This document shows, one piece after another, positions 26,594-36,592 of a stretch of 52,449 nt of DNA (position 1 is the stretch's first letter; every line of letters starts with the position of its first letter). The stretch comes from Gammaproteobacteria bacterium (GTDB lineage Bacteria > Pseudomonadota > Gammaproteobacteria > Pseudomonadales > Pseudohongiellaceae), in the NCBI GenBank assembly GCA_030831125.1, contig JAURLQ010000127.1:1-52449 (forward strand), read 5' to 3'. Position numbers and translations under genes: made by a program. The notes beneath the pieces are model-generated. The model was not told the origin of the DNA. It saw only the letters and a list, made by a program, of their open reading frames with translations, and searched no databases.

Positions 26594-26794
26594 AAGCCTG
26601 AAAGCGGCCTGGAAATTTTGGAGATGAGAGAGCCTGTGGAACGAAAATCGCAACGCGAGTGGCAAATCAATTGGCAGAGCGGCCTGAAAATTTTGTTTCT
26701 TCGACACGCCGTAAACCCGTCCCTGGGGGCTCGACTGCGGCATCCCTGCCGCAGACGGTCTCAGCTCCAAAATTTCCAGGCCGCTTTCAGGCTT
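26594..26794. repeat. Interspersed hairpin element, core type A, copy 2
   Basis: The arms 26594-26623 and 26765-26794 are perfect 30-bp inverted copies, and pairing continues to 26629/26759 with one mismatch. A second, partial left arm (26679-26695) repeats the same sequence with one change directly before the core at 26702-26760. The 460-bp gap 26480-26939 holds this element and one further dyad but no gene. Confidence 0.9.
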
Positions 26795-26875
26795 CAGTTG
26801 AAACTTGAAGAATGCAGTAAAAACTTGTTTTGACCGGTTCAGGTTTGTCAGGAAACGATAATGCCAGGTCGCTCT

Positions 26876-26938
26876 GACAACAGGTGCCAGAATTTTCTAA
26901 TCATGGAATCAATCTATAATCAGTTCTGGCAGATTGTC
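26876..26938. repeat. Dyad at the 3' end of the addA-like gene
   Basis: GACAA/TTGTC (26876-26880, 26934-26938) encloses TGCCAGAA/TTCTGGCA (26885-26892, 26924-26931). It begins 2 bp after the stop of the minus-strand gene. The 31-nt loop and missing U-tract argue against a simple terminator. Confidence 0.45.
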
Positions 26939-26939
26939 G

Positions 26940-29900
26940 TCAAAGTTCATGCAGATATGGCAGGGATGTGAAGAACAGCGCTGTCCTGACCTGCTCAGGT
27001 TTGTCTGCAAACAGGGCGGCATAGCTTTGCAGTTGGGCCTGGTAGCGGTCGACTTCCATTTTGATGAAATCTTCAATAGCTGTGCCTTCTGCTGGCGAGG
27101 ATGATTTGTAGTCGATGATCCAGCGATTACCCGCTTCATCGATGAAAGTCCTGTCGATCACATGATCGCGTCTGTAACCCTTGCTGTAATCCACCAGTGC
27201 CAGTTCGCAGGCAGAATCCCGGTGCTCTGTACTGAACAGCCAATCCGCATGTTCACTGGCCAGACAGGCCTGCAACTGCGACATGACAGTTTCCACTGCC
27301 GATTGCAGCATTTGTCGGGTTTCACAGACAGGCGCAAGCCTGGCAGTGAAAATGGGCGGCGGATTTGCGGCATCAAACCATTGCTCCCCGTGTTCCACAA
27401 TCATCTGCAGGCCCAGATGGACCAGTTCTCCTATCTGGCGGGCAAGCAACTGCAGATGTTGCGGCTCATCTTCCGCAATGTCTGTCATAGGCTCGTCTGC
27501 TTCAATTTGTAACGGGTATGTCCAGTCTGACGGCAGGCGACGCAGGGGCTGTGCAGTTATCCGCTCAGCGTTGGCTTCAGGCTGGATCGAAGCTCCTGTA
27601 TCTGCATACTGCCTGATAGTCACTTGCAGTTCGGGAGGAGGAGAGTTGATTACACCCTCAATGGTGCTGAGCAGGGAGCCTGATGGAGTTTCAAGCTGCT
27701 CCTTGCCCTGTTTGGCCTGGGCAAACAGCCAGGCGCTGTGTGCAGCCCGGGTAACGGCAATGTACAGCAGCCGGGTTGCTTCATTACTTTCGCGCAAACC
27801 GGACTCATGTCTGAGGAAATCATACAGGGCATCCCTGTCCTGTCCTTTTGCTGCACGCAGCGCCAGTACAGGGCGGGATATGTTGTGAGCGTCGACAAAC
27901 TCGTTCCACATCAATAGAGGCGCATCCTGTCTGCCACCACCACGGTGCAGTCCCGGAATCAGCACGGCATCATATTCGAGCCCTTTCGATTTATGGATGG
28001 TCTGGATAGTGAGCCTGACATCAGGTGCGGTGACATTGCCGTAAATTCTCCTGAGTCTTGCAGTAAAGCCATTCAGGTTGAATTCGCCGGCTTCATCATA
28101 CTGCTCAACCAGCGCCAGGAAAGACTCGACATTCGGCATCATCCACGTTTCAGACACGCATGCCGGCCCGCCAAGCCTTTCCCACAGGGTTTCCAGTACG
28201 GTGCGAAGCGGTGCACCCTGAAGCTGTTGCCGGGCTTGCTGCAAAGCCCCCAGGCTACGCTGAAATCGTAACCGGGCATCCTCACTGATTTGATCCATAC
28301 AATTGCACTGCTGCCACAGGGTCCATACCGTACAGCCGAGAGCCTGTTTCTGTTCGGCAAGCCGGTTGATGTCTTCCAGCCTGAGCCCGAGCATTGGGCT
28401 GCGCAGCAGAGCGAACCAACTGACATCCTCTGCCAGATTCAGCAAGGCCTTGAGCAGAACAAACAGATCACTGACAAGCGGGTAGGAAAGCAGGGGATCT
28501 ATTTCAGTGGCATTGAAAGCAATACCCCGTTGGCGGAGTGTCGGCACTATGGCTGCCAGATGGCCTCTATTGCGTACCAGTATTGCAATACTTTGCGATG
28601 GATCTGTTTGCTGCAGGGCCTGGATACGATCAGCTACAGCCATCGCTTCTGTTTGATTGTGACCGGACTTGTCCGGGTCATTGGCATCAGCCCTTATCCA
28701 CAGATCCAGGTTGACGCCCTGTCCGTTTATTGTGCCGGCTCTTGCTTCACTTGCGCTGTAGCTCACTCCGCCATGCGCCAGATCCATACTGTCGGGAAAG
28801 GCTCGGGAAAAAACGGCATTGACGGCCTGCACGATACCCCGGTCACTTCTGAAATTGGTGCCGAGTTCGAGCGGCACCATACTTACAGACCCTATACCCT
28901 GATTGCGTACCTGCATGAACAGTCTTACCTGGGCATTACGAAAGCCGTAGCAGCTTTGCATACCGTCACCTACAACAAACAGGGTGCGACCATCGTCCGG
29001 CTCCCAGCCCCGTGTCAACATTTCCAGAAGATTGAGTTGCAGGGTGGAAGTATCCTGGAATTCATCAACCAGAATATGTCTGATCCGGTAGTCGAGCCTC
29101 AGTGCCAGATCACTTGGTTCATCAATGGCTCCCAGTGCCTGCAAGGCTGCAAGGGTGGTCTGGGTGTAATCCACTTTGCCGGCCTCCTGCATGGCAACGG
29201 CAAGTTCAATTGCCAGCAGTGGCAACAGATCAATCAGTGCGTTCAGTACCAAGCGGTTGGCATTGGCAATTTCCGGATCAGGGAGCAGGGCAAGCTGCTG
29301 GATGTGAGGCAAGAGTTTTGCGTCTTCCAGCGCAGCGACAAGCGTACCGAAATCTGCCTTGGCCTGCTCATATTGCGCTTTCAGTTCGGGATCTTTGCTA
29401 CTGCTTTTTGCGGGAAAACCCTGTTTTATGCTGAGCCCACCCGGCTTGCGAAATTCCATTCCAGTCGTAAGCAGGAAATTCGCCAAGGCACGCCATGCAG
29501 CAAGTGCTTCCGGATCTTCTGAAGGCAGTTGGTCACTGGCAGTGAGTAGATGATTACCATGATCAGGCTGATCTGCAAGGTTGCTGCAGCTGAAGCGAAC
29601 CAAACAAAACAGTTTGTTACTGAAGGGTAACAAGTTGCTGCGAATCTGCTGCAGCTGTTCAACAATGATGCTGCGCAGGCTGTTGGTCAGCAGTGTATGG
29701 GGTGCATCGCTTCCTGTCCGGAAACCAAGCAGCAGCGGCAACCACTGATCCCTTTTTTCCAGCAACTGGACCAGGAGCTGTTCTGCTTCCCGCAGATTGT
29801 TATGCAGGTGCTGCAACAGGGTGCCGAGCAACAGTGCGGTGGAATCGCCCGATTCCAGTCTGGCAAACAAACGATGCACGGCGTTTTCCAAAATGGGCCT

Positions 29901-30365
29901 GGTATCTTCGGTTATTCTGGCGGCCCCTCCCATTGATGCACTCAGTGGCAATTGTGCGGTCAAGCCATGATTGAAACTGTCTATGGTCATGATGCGCAAA
30001 CGATGGGAGTTCTGTAGCAGGCGCCATTGCTGCTGTTTGTCCTGCGTGAGAACAGCCAGTGCCAATTGCATTGTCTGAAGCTTGTGGGGTGAAAGTTGTG
30101 CCAGGGCTGCAGGATCCATCGCCGCAGCCTTGTTGAGACTTGTAATCAATCGCTGCCGCATTTCACCGGCAGCTTTGCGGGTAAAGGTAAAAGCAAGTAC
30201 CTCTTCAGGTATTTCAACCTGTGCAAGCAGACGCAGCATGCGCTGGGTTAGCAATTCGGTTTTGCCTGAGCCTGCAGGTGCCTGTACCGAGAATGAGCGG
30301 GTAGTATCAAGCGCCGCCACCCGCGCTTCATGATCCGGGGGTAACCAGTTGTCCGGCTGCGTCAT
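26940..30365 (-). CDS. AddA-like UvrD helicase/nuclease
   Basis: 1141 aa. Superfamily 1 helicase motifs run in order: Walker A APAGSGKTELLT (29-40), AFTFTRKAAGEMRQRL, DEFQDTSTLQ (motif II), VVGDGMQSCYGFR (III), LGTNFRSDRG (IV), and TIHKSKGLEYDAVLIP (V), with VTRAAH (VI). The C-terminus carries a PD-(D/E)xK nuclease signature, WIIDYKSSSP with Asp1085 and Lys1087. This is the architecture of AddA, which with AddB resects double-strand breaks for RecA. It overlaps the addB-like gene by 4 bp (ATGA). Gammaproteobacteria outside the enterics often carry this type next to a distant AddB; RecBCD genes are not in view. Confidence 0.88.
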   Translation of the reverse strand: MTQPDNWLPPDHEARVAALDTTRSFSVQAPAGSGKTELLTQRMLRLLAQVEIPEEVLAFTFTRKAAGEMRQRLITSLNKAAAMDPAALAQLSPHKLQTMQLALAVLTQDKQQQWRLLQNSHRLRIMTIDSFNHGLTAQLPLSASMGGAARITEDTRPILENAVHRLFARLESGDSTALLLGTLLQHLHNNLREAEQLLVQLLEKRDQWLPLLLGFRTGSDAPHTLLTNSLRSIIVEQLQQIRSNLLPFSNKLFCLVRFSCSNLADQPDHGNHLLTASDQLPSEDPEALAAWRALANFLLTTGMEFRKPGGLSIKQGFPAKSSSKDPELKAQYEQAKADFGTLVAALEDAKLLPHIQQLALLPDPEIANANRLVLNALIDLLPLLAIELAVAMQEAGKVDYTQTTLAALQALGAIDEPSDLALRLDYRIRHILVDEFQDTSTLQLNLLEMLTRGWEPDDGRTLFVVGDGMQSCYGFRNAQVRLFMQVRNQGIGSVSMVPLELGTNFRSDRGIVQAVNAVFSRAFPDSMDLAHGGVSYSASEARAGTINGQGVNLDLWIRADANDPDKSGHNQTEAMAVADRIQALQQTDPSQSIAILVRNRGHLAAIVPTLRQRGIAFNATEIDPLLSYPLVSDLFVLLKALLNLAEDVSWFALLRSPMLGLRLEDINRLAEQKQALGCTVWTLWQQCNCMDQISEDARLRFQRSLGALQQARQQLQGAPLRTVLETLWERLGGPACVSETWMMPNVESFLALVEQYDEAGEFNLNGFTARLRRIYGNVTAPDVRLTIQTIHKSKGLEYDAVLIPGLHRGGGRQDAPLLMWNEFVDAHNISRPVLALRAAKGQDRDALYDFLRHESGLRESNEATRLLYIAVTRAAHSAWLFAQAKQGKEQLETPSGSLLSTIEGVINSPPPELQVTIRQYADTGASIQPEANAERITAQPLRRLPSDWTYPLQIEADEPMTDIAEDEPQHLQLLARQIGELVHLGLQMIVEHGEQWFDAANPPPIFTARLAPVCETRQMLQSAVETVMSQLQACLASEHADWLFSTEHRDSACELALVDYSKGYRRDHVIDRTFIDEAGNRWIIDYKSSSPAEGTAIEDFIKMEVDRYQAQLQSYAALFADKPEQVRTALFFTSLPYLHEL

Positions 30366-33061
30366 AACAGTGACTCCAGCTCACCAACCCGACACAGCGG
30401 GCCCAGCTCACAATACTGGCAGGCATTGGTCTGACGAGGGGCTACCGGCACATAACCATCGAGCAGCTCACGGGCCAGCACCAGCAGTTCCGATTGCCAT
30501 CTATCTCTCACAGCCTGCCATTCGCTTTCAGCTACTTTGAGTGCCTTGTTGCTGAAGGCAATAGCCGGCAGGGTGCTTTCATCTGATGAAATGCCGGTGT
30601 ATTCCATCTGCGTTGGATGCAGGGCGCCGTACAGCAGTGTGCTTACTTGTGCAGACTGTTGTTGTTCAATCGCAAACAGATAAAGCAACAACTGAAATTG
30701 TTCAGGAACGGTGCTGCCCCAGGTGTTGCTACCTGTTTTGCCGGTTTTGTAGTCTATAACGGCAAGACCAGAAGCGGTTCTGTCCACCCGGTCGAGCCGA
30801 AGCCGCAGGGTCAACTGCTGCCAGGTCCACTGCATTTTTTCTTCAAGCGCAACAATGGTGAATTCGCCTCGCGCCAGTTCTGCTTCCAGCCACTCTTGCA
30901 ACAAAGCGGCGAGTCGGGTTGCTTCGAGTTGCCGCAATCCGGGAGTAAGTGCATAGGGATATCGACGGCCCAGGCTGTTCAACCCGTGGGTTACAGCATC
31001 CTGTATGTGTTTATCGAGTGAAGTCCTGTCGCATTGGCGAAGCTTTTGTGGCTGTTCCATCTGTTGCCAGAACCTCAGCATCACTTCATGCACCAGCGTA
31101 CCAATGGCAGCAGGAGACAAACCGAATCCTGGTGTATTCAGCGGTTTGATTGCCAGGCGTTCTTCTGCAAAGGCCCTGAAAGGACATTGCGCCTGTAACC
31201 TGAGCAATACACTTGAACCCTGTAGTGGTGCTGTTGGCAGCAGTCGGGAATCTTGAACTTTTTCAAGCAAGACCGGATCGGCAAGCCTGAATGAATCGGG
31301 CAAACCATCGAAAGGGCTGACAGGAATCCGGATAATTTGCAGACCTTCTGGCAGCAGGGGACTCGGAGAGAGGGGCATGTCTTCAGATAGTTCTGCAAAG
31401 GAAAACACCAGTTGCGCGGACGTTCCTGCAATGATCTGCTGCAGCATGTCCTGTGCCTGGTCCAGTGTGCGGTTGTGATCACAACCGGGCATCCCGTGCT
31501 GACGCTGCAGTGAAACCGGCAACCACGGATGCGGTCTGAGCACTGCGGGCCAGTGATCCTCATTCATGCCCATGCACCAGACATGCGTGAACTGCATGCC
31601 TGTTGCCGCAACCGGCGTAAGCAGGGTAACCGGTGTCTGGCGCTGGTTCTCACGGGCATTGCTGTTATGCAGCAGGGTTTTGACCAGGGTAATGAATGTT
31701 CCGGTATCCGCTTGCCCGGTAAAGGCTGCACTTTGCTGCAGCACAATCAGGAATTCATCCAGGTCTGTTGTGAGTGAAGCGTGGCCGTGGGTATGCATCT
31801 GCTCACGTGGCAGCCAGCTTTCCCAATGTGTCTGTAACAGGACATACCAAGTGGACAAGGGACGCTCTCCGCGCATGTGTTGCCAGCGTTCACGCGATTC
31901 CCCCAGGAGTTGATCAATAACAGGACAATGCCAGGGTTTGTCCTGTTGGCGACAATGATACTGCAGATCGGCAATACTGATTTGCAGTTCATCGAGCTCT
32001 CTTATCCTGCGTTCAAGGGCTGCACGTTGGTCACTTTCTTCGTTGGCACCTCTCAGAAAGCGGGAGCGCAGCAAACTGCAAAGCGTGTTCACTCGCAAGG
32101 GCTTGCCGGTGATCTCCAGTGTTTGCATGGCCGTTGCAAACCAGTGCAATTCGCTGAGCCTGACTGTCAGGCTGCTGCTGAACAGATATTCATGTCCTGA
32201 AAACTGGCGGCTCATGGTTCTTTGCAAAGGACCCTTGAGCACTGCAGGATCGGGACAGATTATGCCGACAAGGGCATCCGGTGAGTCATTCATGACCTGT
32301 CGTGCCCACTTTGCTGCATGCATGCATTCATCCTTCACACCAGGAAGACTGAAAGCAGACAGTTGTGGATTGCCTGGTGTTTGATGCAAATAGATGACAT
32401 CGCAGCCTCCCGATTCGAGGGCGGCAAACAGGTCCCGGTAAAGGGGAGGGGGTTGATCAAATTGCCACAGTTGCAGTGAAACCGGCAAAAGCGCATGCAA
32501 GCGGGGAGTTGCATTGAGCATGGTCACCAGTTGTTGCACCATGCCGCCGAAAGTCAGCACTGCTTCTTTTTTGCAGTATTTTTCAAAACAATCCAGCCAG
32601 TAGGCGGCCCATTGCAGATCGTCCCTGGGCAGGTTTGTGGTCGTACCCAGTATTCTGCCTGGCACGTCGAGCTTTACCTGCCACTGCTGCAGCAATCTGC
32701 AGGCAGTTGCCATGGACTCTGCAGCACTGTCCTGTTGAAGCAGTAACAGCCCTTCAGCATTGTCACGAATTATCTGTTGCCACAGCAGATTTTCCCTGGC
32801 GCTGTCCATGATTCTGCAACGGCTTTGAGCGTTCTGGATAATGAAAGAAGCGCTTGTCCACATGGTACGCAACCAGGTATCGATGGCCATGATGGCCGGA
32901 CGTTCTCTAGTTGCGCAGCCATCGCGGGTTTCGCGATAACGGCACACGGCATCTATGAGCTGGTCGCTGCTGCGGTAATTGGGTGTGAGGACAAGTGCAT
33001 TGGCTTGCAGAGCCTGGTCCAGTCTTTCGGTGTCCTGCTGCTGCATGGAAACTGCACTCAC
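30362..33061 (-). CDS. AddB-like nuclease with iron-sulfur staple
   Basis: 899 aa from a GTG that overlaps the etfD stop (GTGA); an ATG five codons later is possible. The N-terminal half is an inactivated helicase-like region without a clear Walker A, as in many AddB relatives. The C-terminus holds a RecB-type nuclease, VIDYKTGK (Asp770, Lys772), framed by cysteines: one in QCPFRAFAEERL and three at 881, 884 and 890 (ACQYCELGPLC). This is the 4Fe-4S staple known from AddB. It should act with the next gene's product in double-strand-break resection. It matches the group often labelled only as probable DNA repair protein. Confidence 0.82.
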   Translation of the reverse strand: MSAVSMQQQDTERLDQALQANALVLTPNYRSSDQLIDAVCRYRETRDGCATRERPAIMAIDTWLRTMWTSASFIIQNAQSRCRIMDSARENLLWQQIIRDNAEGLLLLQQDSAAESMATACRLLQQWQVKLDVPGRILGTTTNLPRDDLQWAAYWLDCFEKYCKKEAVLTFGGMVQQLVTMLNATPRLHALLPVSLQLWQFDQPPPLYRDLFAALESGGCDVIYLHQTPGNPQLSAFSLPGVKDECMHAAKWARQVMNDSPDALVGIICPDPAVLKGPLQRTMSRQFSGHEYLFSSSLTVRLSELHWFATAMQTLEITGKPLRVNTLCSLLRSRFLRGANEESDQRAALERRIRELDELQISIADLQYHCRQQDKPWHCPVIDQLLGESRERWQHMRGERPLSTWYVLLQTHWESWLPREQMHTHGHASLTTDLDEFLIVLQQSAAFTGQADTGTFITLVKTLLHNSNARENQRQTPVTLLTPVAATGMQFTHVWCMGMNEDHWPAVLRPHPWLPVSLQRQHGMPGCDHNRTLDQAQDMLQQIIAGTSAQLVFSFAELSEDMPLSPSPLLPEGLQIIRIPVSPFDGLPDSFRLADPVLLEKVQDSRLLPTAPLQGSSVLLRLQAQCPFRAFAEERLAIKPLNTPGFGLSPAAIGTLVHEVMLRFWQQMEQPQKLRQCDRTSLDKHIQDAVTHGLNSLGRRYPYALTPGLRQLEATRLAALLQEWLEAELARGEFTIVALEEKMQWTWQQLTLRLRLDRVDRTASGLAVIDYKTGKTGSNTWGSTVPEQFQLLLYLFAIEQQQSAQVSTLLYGALHPTQMEYTGISSDESTLPAIAFSNKALKVAESEWQAVRDRWQSELLVLARELLDGYVPVAPRQTNACQYCELGPLCRVGELESLL

Positions 33062-34728
33062 ATATTGGGGTAGTTGGGACCACCACCGCCTTCCGGGGTG
33101 ACCCAGCGGATGTTCTGGGTCGGGTCCTTGATGTCACAGGTTTTGCAGTGTACACAGTTCTGGGCGTTGATCTGCAACCGGGCCGGCTGATTTTCGTCAC
33201 GCACAATTTCATATACAGCCGCAGGACAGTAACGCTGGGCCGGTTCATCATATTGCGGCAGGTTGAATTGTATGGGGGTGTCTTCATCACGCAGTTGCAG
33301 ATGACAGGGCTGGTTCTCCTCATGGAAGGTGCCGGAGAGAAAAACTGAACTGAGACGATCAAAACTGAGTTTGTTGTCGGGTTTGGGATAGTCGATTTTC
33401 GGGCAGTGATCAGCCTGTCTGAGTGCGGCATGATCGGGAACCCTGTCCCGCAAGGTAAAGGGTAGCCTGCCTGCAAATACAGTCTGGTCCAGCCAGGTGA
33501 ATGCCGAACCTGCCAGCATGCCCAGCTTGTGGATGGCAGGGCCACAATTGCGAATTTTGAACAGTTCTGAATACAGTGCAGATCTTTCGAATGCGCGCTG
33601 GTAGGCCAGAGGTCTTGGCGCTCTGGTTTCACAACCCAGCAGCGCAAAAAGTGTATCTGCAGCCAAAATGCCTGAACTGATCGCTGTATGTGTTCCCTTG
33701 AGCTTGAGGAAATTGAGGAATCCGGCATTGTCACCAACCAGCAAACCACCCGGAAAAGTCAGATCAGGCAGTGACTGCAGTCCACCCTTGACCAAAGCCC
33801 TGGCGCCATAGGAGATGCGTTTGCCACCCTTGAGCGTTGCGCTGATGCGAGGATGCAGTTTCATGCGCTGGAACTCTTCATAGGGGCTCAGCCAGGGGGT
33901 TTCATAGTTGAGGTCGACTATCAGACCCACAGACACCTGGTTTTTGTCCATGTGGTACAGGAAGCCGCCACCGGTGGTGCCGCTCTCATCAAGGGGCCAG
34001 CCCATGGTGTGCATGATATGGCCGGGTTTGTGTAAGGCAGGATCAACTTCCCATATTTCCTTGAGTCCCAGTCCGTAGTGTTGGGGTGTCTTGTCCTTGT
34101 CGAGGGCGAATTTGCTGATGACTTCCTTGCCCAGATGACCGCGACAGCCCTCGGCAAGTACCGTGTAAGGTGCCCGCAGCTGATATCCGGGTGTGTAGTT
34201 GTTGCCAGGCTGCCCGTCACTGTTGACCCCCATGTCACCGGTCAGCACACCGCAAACAGCATTATTTGCATCGTAAATCAGGGATGAGGCAGCAAAGCCT
34301 GCCAGAATGTTGACCCCCAGGGCCTCTGCCTGTTCAGCCAGCCAGCGACAGAGATTGGCCAGACTGATAATGTAATTTCCTTTGTTGTGCAAACCGCCAG
34401 GGATAAACAGACCAGGAATTCGTATAGCCCTGTTTTGATTGTGGAGATAGAGGACTTCCTCGCTGAGTACCGGATTGCTCAGCGGAGCTCCAAGTGTCTG
34501 CCAGTCGGGAAACAGACTGGCCAGGGAATCCGGCTCCAGTATCGCACCTGAAACTATATGTGCGCCGATTTCGGAACCTTTTTCCAACACGCAGATATTG
34601 AGCTCAGTGCCAGCCTGCTGTGCAAGTTGTGCCAGTTTGCAGGCAGTTGCCAGTCCAGAGGGGCCTCCACCGACGATGACAACATCAAATTCCATGGTTT
34701 CACGTTCAGTGGGCTGATCAATGCTCAA
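33058..34728 (-). CDS. etfD: Electron-transfer-flavoprotein:ubiquinone oxidoreductase
   Basis: 556 aa from a TTG preceded by AAGGAAAG. The FAD-binding loop VGGGPSG is at 19-25 and EKGSEIGAHIVSGAI follows. The C-terminal ferredoxin part places Cys501, Cys525, Cys528 and Cys531 (RYCPAAVYE, NCVHCKTCD) around one 4Fe-4S cluster. It takes electrons from ETF, produced by the divergent etfBA pair, and reduces ubiquinone at the inner membrane, serving fatty-acid and amino-acid oxidation. It is unusual that its stop codon overlaps the start of a recombination-nuclease gene, which suggests shared transcription. Confidence 0.96.
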   Translation of the reverse strand: MSIDQPTERETMEFDVVIVGGGPSGLATACKLAQLAQQAGTELNICVLEKGSEIGAHIVSGAILEPDSLASLFPDWQTLGAPLSNPVLSEEVLYLHNQNRAIRIPGLFIPGGLHNKGNYIISLANLCRWLAEQAEALGVNILAGFAASSLIYDANNAVCGVLTGDMGVNSDGQPGNNYTPGYQLRAPYTVLAEGCRGHLGKEVISKFALDKDKTPQHYGLGLKEIWEVDPALHKPGHIMHTMGWPLDESGTTGGGFLYHMDKNQVSVGLIVDLNYETPWLSPYEEFQRMKLHPRISATLKGGKRISYGARALVKGGLQSLPDLTFPGGLLVGDNAGFLNFLKLKGTHTAISSGILAADTLFALLGCETRAPRPLAYQRAFERSALYSELFKIRNCGPAIHKLGMLAGSAFTWLDQTVFAGRLPFTLRDRVPDHAALRQADHCPKIDYPKPDNKLSFDRLSSVFLSGTFHEENQPCHLQLRDEDTPIQFNLPQYDEPAQRYCPAAVYEIVRDENQPARLQINAQNCVHCKTCDIKDPTQNIRWVTPEGGGGPNYPNM

Positions 34729-34761
34729 GTTGCTTTCCTTTTACTGTATCTTGCAGCTTCT

Positions 34762-34769
34762 ATTATAAT
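34762..34769. promoter_or_regulatory. Back-to-back -10 boxes in the etf divergent gap
   Basis: ATTATAAT at 34762-34769 gives TATAAT on both strands (plus 34764-34769, minus 34767-34762). It lies 54 bp before etfB and 33 bp before etfD. Matching -35 boxes are poor. A shared regulator binding here would control both etf units. Confidence 0.5.
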
Positions 34770-34823
34770 TCATTCCCTTCACATGCATCACCGGCAGTTC
34801 AATACACACAAAGCAGTTCAATC

Positions 34824-35576
34824 ATGAAAATTCTGGTACCAATAAAACGAACACTTGACGCCTATATCAAAGTCAGGGTGCACATCGACAACAGTGGTGT
34901 TGACCTGAGTAACGCCAAAATGGCAATGAATCCATTCTGTGAGATTGCACTGGAAGAAGCAGTCAGACTGAAAGAGAAAGGGGTAGCATCTGAAGTGATA
35001 GCCGTTTCCATAGGTGGAGACAAGGTGGGTGATCAATTGCGTACAGCGCTTGCACTTGGCGCAGATCGTAGCATTCACATCAAGGCTGATGATGATCTGG
35101 AATCCCTCAATATTGCCAAACTGCTCAAATCCGTTGTTGAAAGGGAGGCCCCCGGTCTGGTCATACTGGGCAAGCAGGCTATAGATTCTGACAACAACCA
35201 GGTAGGCCAGATGCTGGCTGCCCTGTGTGGATATCCCCAGGCAACCTTTGCATCGCGTGTTGAAATGAAAGACAACCTTGTGGAAGTCACTCGCGAAGTG
35301 GACAGTGGCGAACAGGTGCTTGAACTCACATTACCCGCGATTATTACTGCCGACCTGCGTCTCAACGAGCCCCGTTACGCAAAACTCCCTGACATCATGA
35401 AGGCAAAGAAAAAACCTGTTGATACGCTTACACCCGATGAGCTTGGTGTCACACTCAGGTCACATCTGACAATTGAAAGTGTGTCAGAGCCTGCCCCCAG
35501 AAAACCCGGAATCCGGGTACATTCGGCCAGCGAACTGGTAGAGAAGCTCAGGAACGAAGCAAAGGTGTTGCCATGA
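34824..35576 (+). CDS. etfB: Electron transfer flavoprotein, beta subunit
   Basis: 250 aa. The start MKILVPIKRTLD and the blocks AKMAMNPFCEIALEEAVRLKE, LALGADRSIHI and ILGKQAIDSDNNQVGQMLA are those of EtfB; the subunit holds AMP structurally and carries the dehydrogenase recognition loop. The Shine-Dalgarno site is weak. It is followed at once by etfA with a 4-bp overlap (ATGA), so the two subunits are made together as a soluble heterodimer. Confidence 0.97.
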   Translation: MKILVPIKRTLDAYIKVRVHIDNSGVDLSNAKMAMNPFCEIALEEAVRLKEKGVASEVIAVSIGGDKVGDQLRTALALGADRSIHIKADDDLESLNIAKLLKSVVEREAPGLVILGKQAIDSDNNQVGQMLAALCGYPQATFASRVEMKDNLVEVTREVDSGEQVLELTLPAIITADLRLNEPRYAKLPDIMKAKKKPVDTLTPDELGVTLRSHLTIESVSEPAPRKPGIRVHSASELVEKLRNEAKVLP

Positions 35577-36502
35577 AAGCGCTCGTAATTGCAGAACATG
35601 ACAACAAGACGCTGAACCCGGCAACTCGCTCGCTGGTTACAGCTGCCTTGCAGCTGGCAGATACAGTAGATGTGTTGGTAATGGGTGCCGATTGCAACCC
35701 CGTAGCCCAAAGCGCGGCAAAAACAAATGGTGTTGCAAAAGTGCTGCTTGCAGACAATCCGGCTTGCAAACATCAACTTGCTGAAGCATTGACACCGGCA
35801 GTGCTGCAAGTTGCCACCGGCTACAGCGCCATACTTGCTGCATCAAGTACCACTGGCAAGAACCTGCTGCCCCGCGTTGCCGCCTTGCTGGATGTGGCGC
35901 AGCTTTCCGAGGTTGTGCGTATAGAAGACAAGGATACCTTTACCAGACCCATCTATGCCGGCAATGCACTGGCAAGGGTGCGTTCTGCAGATCCTGTAAA
36001 AGTAATCACCATCAGGGCATCATCTTTTGAAGAGGCTGCTGTTGATGGAAATGCTGTCATTGAGCCAATTGCTGTATCTGCCGTGCAGCAAATGAGCAGA
36101 TTTGTAAGTGAGAATCTCAACAACAGTGCCAGACCCCAACTTGAGGCAGCAAAAACTGTAGTATCCGGGGGGCGCGGGCTGGGTAGTGCAGAAAACTTTG
36201 CCCTTGTGGAAAATCTGGCCGACAGGCTTGGTGCCGCGATTGGCGCCTCACGGGCAGCAGTAGATGCCGGTTATGTCGGTAATGAATTGCAGGTAGGACA
36301 AACTGGCAAGATAGTGGCCCCTGATCTTTATATAGCTGTCGGCATTTCCGGTGCCATCCAGCATCTGGCAGGCATGAAAGAGAGCCGAATCATTGTGGCC
36401 ATCAACAAGGACCCGGAAGCACCGATTTTCCAGGTTGCTGACTACGGACTGGTAGGAGATCTTTTTGAAATCCTTCCCGAACTTGAAAAGTTGTTGGCCT
36501 GA
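35573..36502 (+). CDS. etfA: Electron transfer flavoprotein, alpha subunit
   Basis: 309 aa. The C-terminal FAD domain is unmistakable: [57 protein letters not shown] and [20 protein letters not shown] (read as separate blocks). The flavin shuttles electrons from acyl-CoA and related dehydrogenases to EtfD, encoded on the other strand. Normal length for the family. A palindromic AACCCGGGTT just after the stop could help end the transcript. Confidence 0.97.
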   Translation: MKALVIAEHDNKTLNPATRSLVTAALQLADTVDVLVMGADCNPVAQSAAKTNGVAKVLLADNPACKHQLAEALTPAVLQVATGYSAILAASSTTGKNLLPRVAALLDVAQLSEVVRIEDKDTFTRPIYAGNALARVRSADPVKVITIRASSFEEAAVDGNAVIEPIAVSAVQQMSRFVSENLNNSARPQLEAAKTVVSGGRGLGSAENFALVENLADRLGAAIGASRAAVDAGYVGNELQVGQTGKIVAPDLYIAVGISGAIQHLAGMKESRIIVAINKDPEAPIFQVADYGLVGDLFEILPELEKLLA

Positions 36503-36592
36503 ACCCGGGTTTCGCAAGAAACAGTTTCAATACAGGTCTATCATCATTAACAACTGGCATGATTGATTGTTACCAACCAAAGGAGCAGGCAT

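Noticed and set aside
28290-29522. 410-codon plus-strand frame inside the AddA-like gene
   Set aside because: Antisense to a gene with all SF1 helicase motifs; the translation has no domain and no start signal.
33058-34728. Possible geranylgeranyl reductase (FixC-like) instead of ETF-QO
   Set aside because: The four-cysteine ferredoxin end and divergent etfBA make ETF-QO the clear choice.
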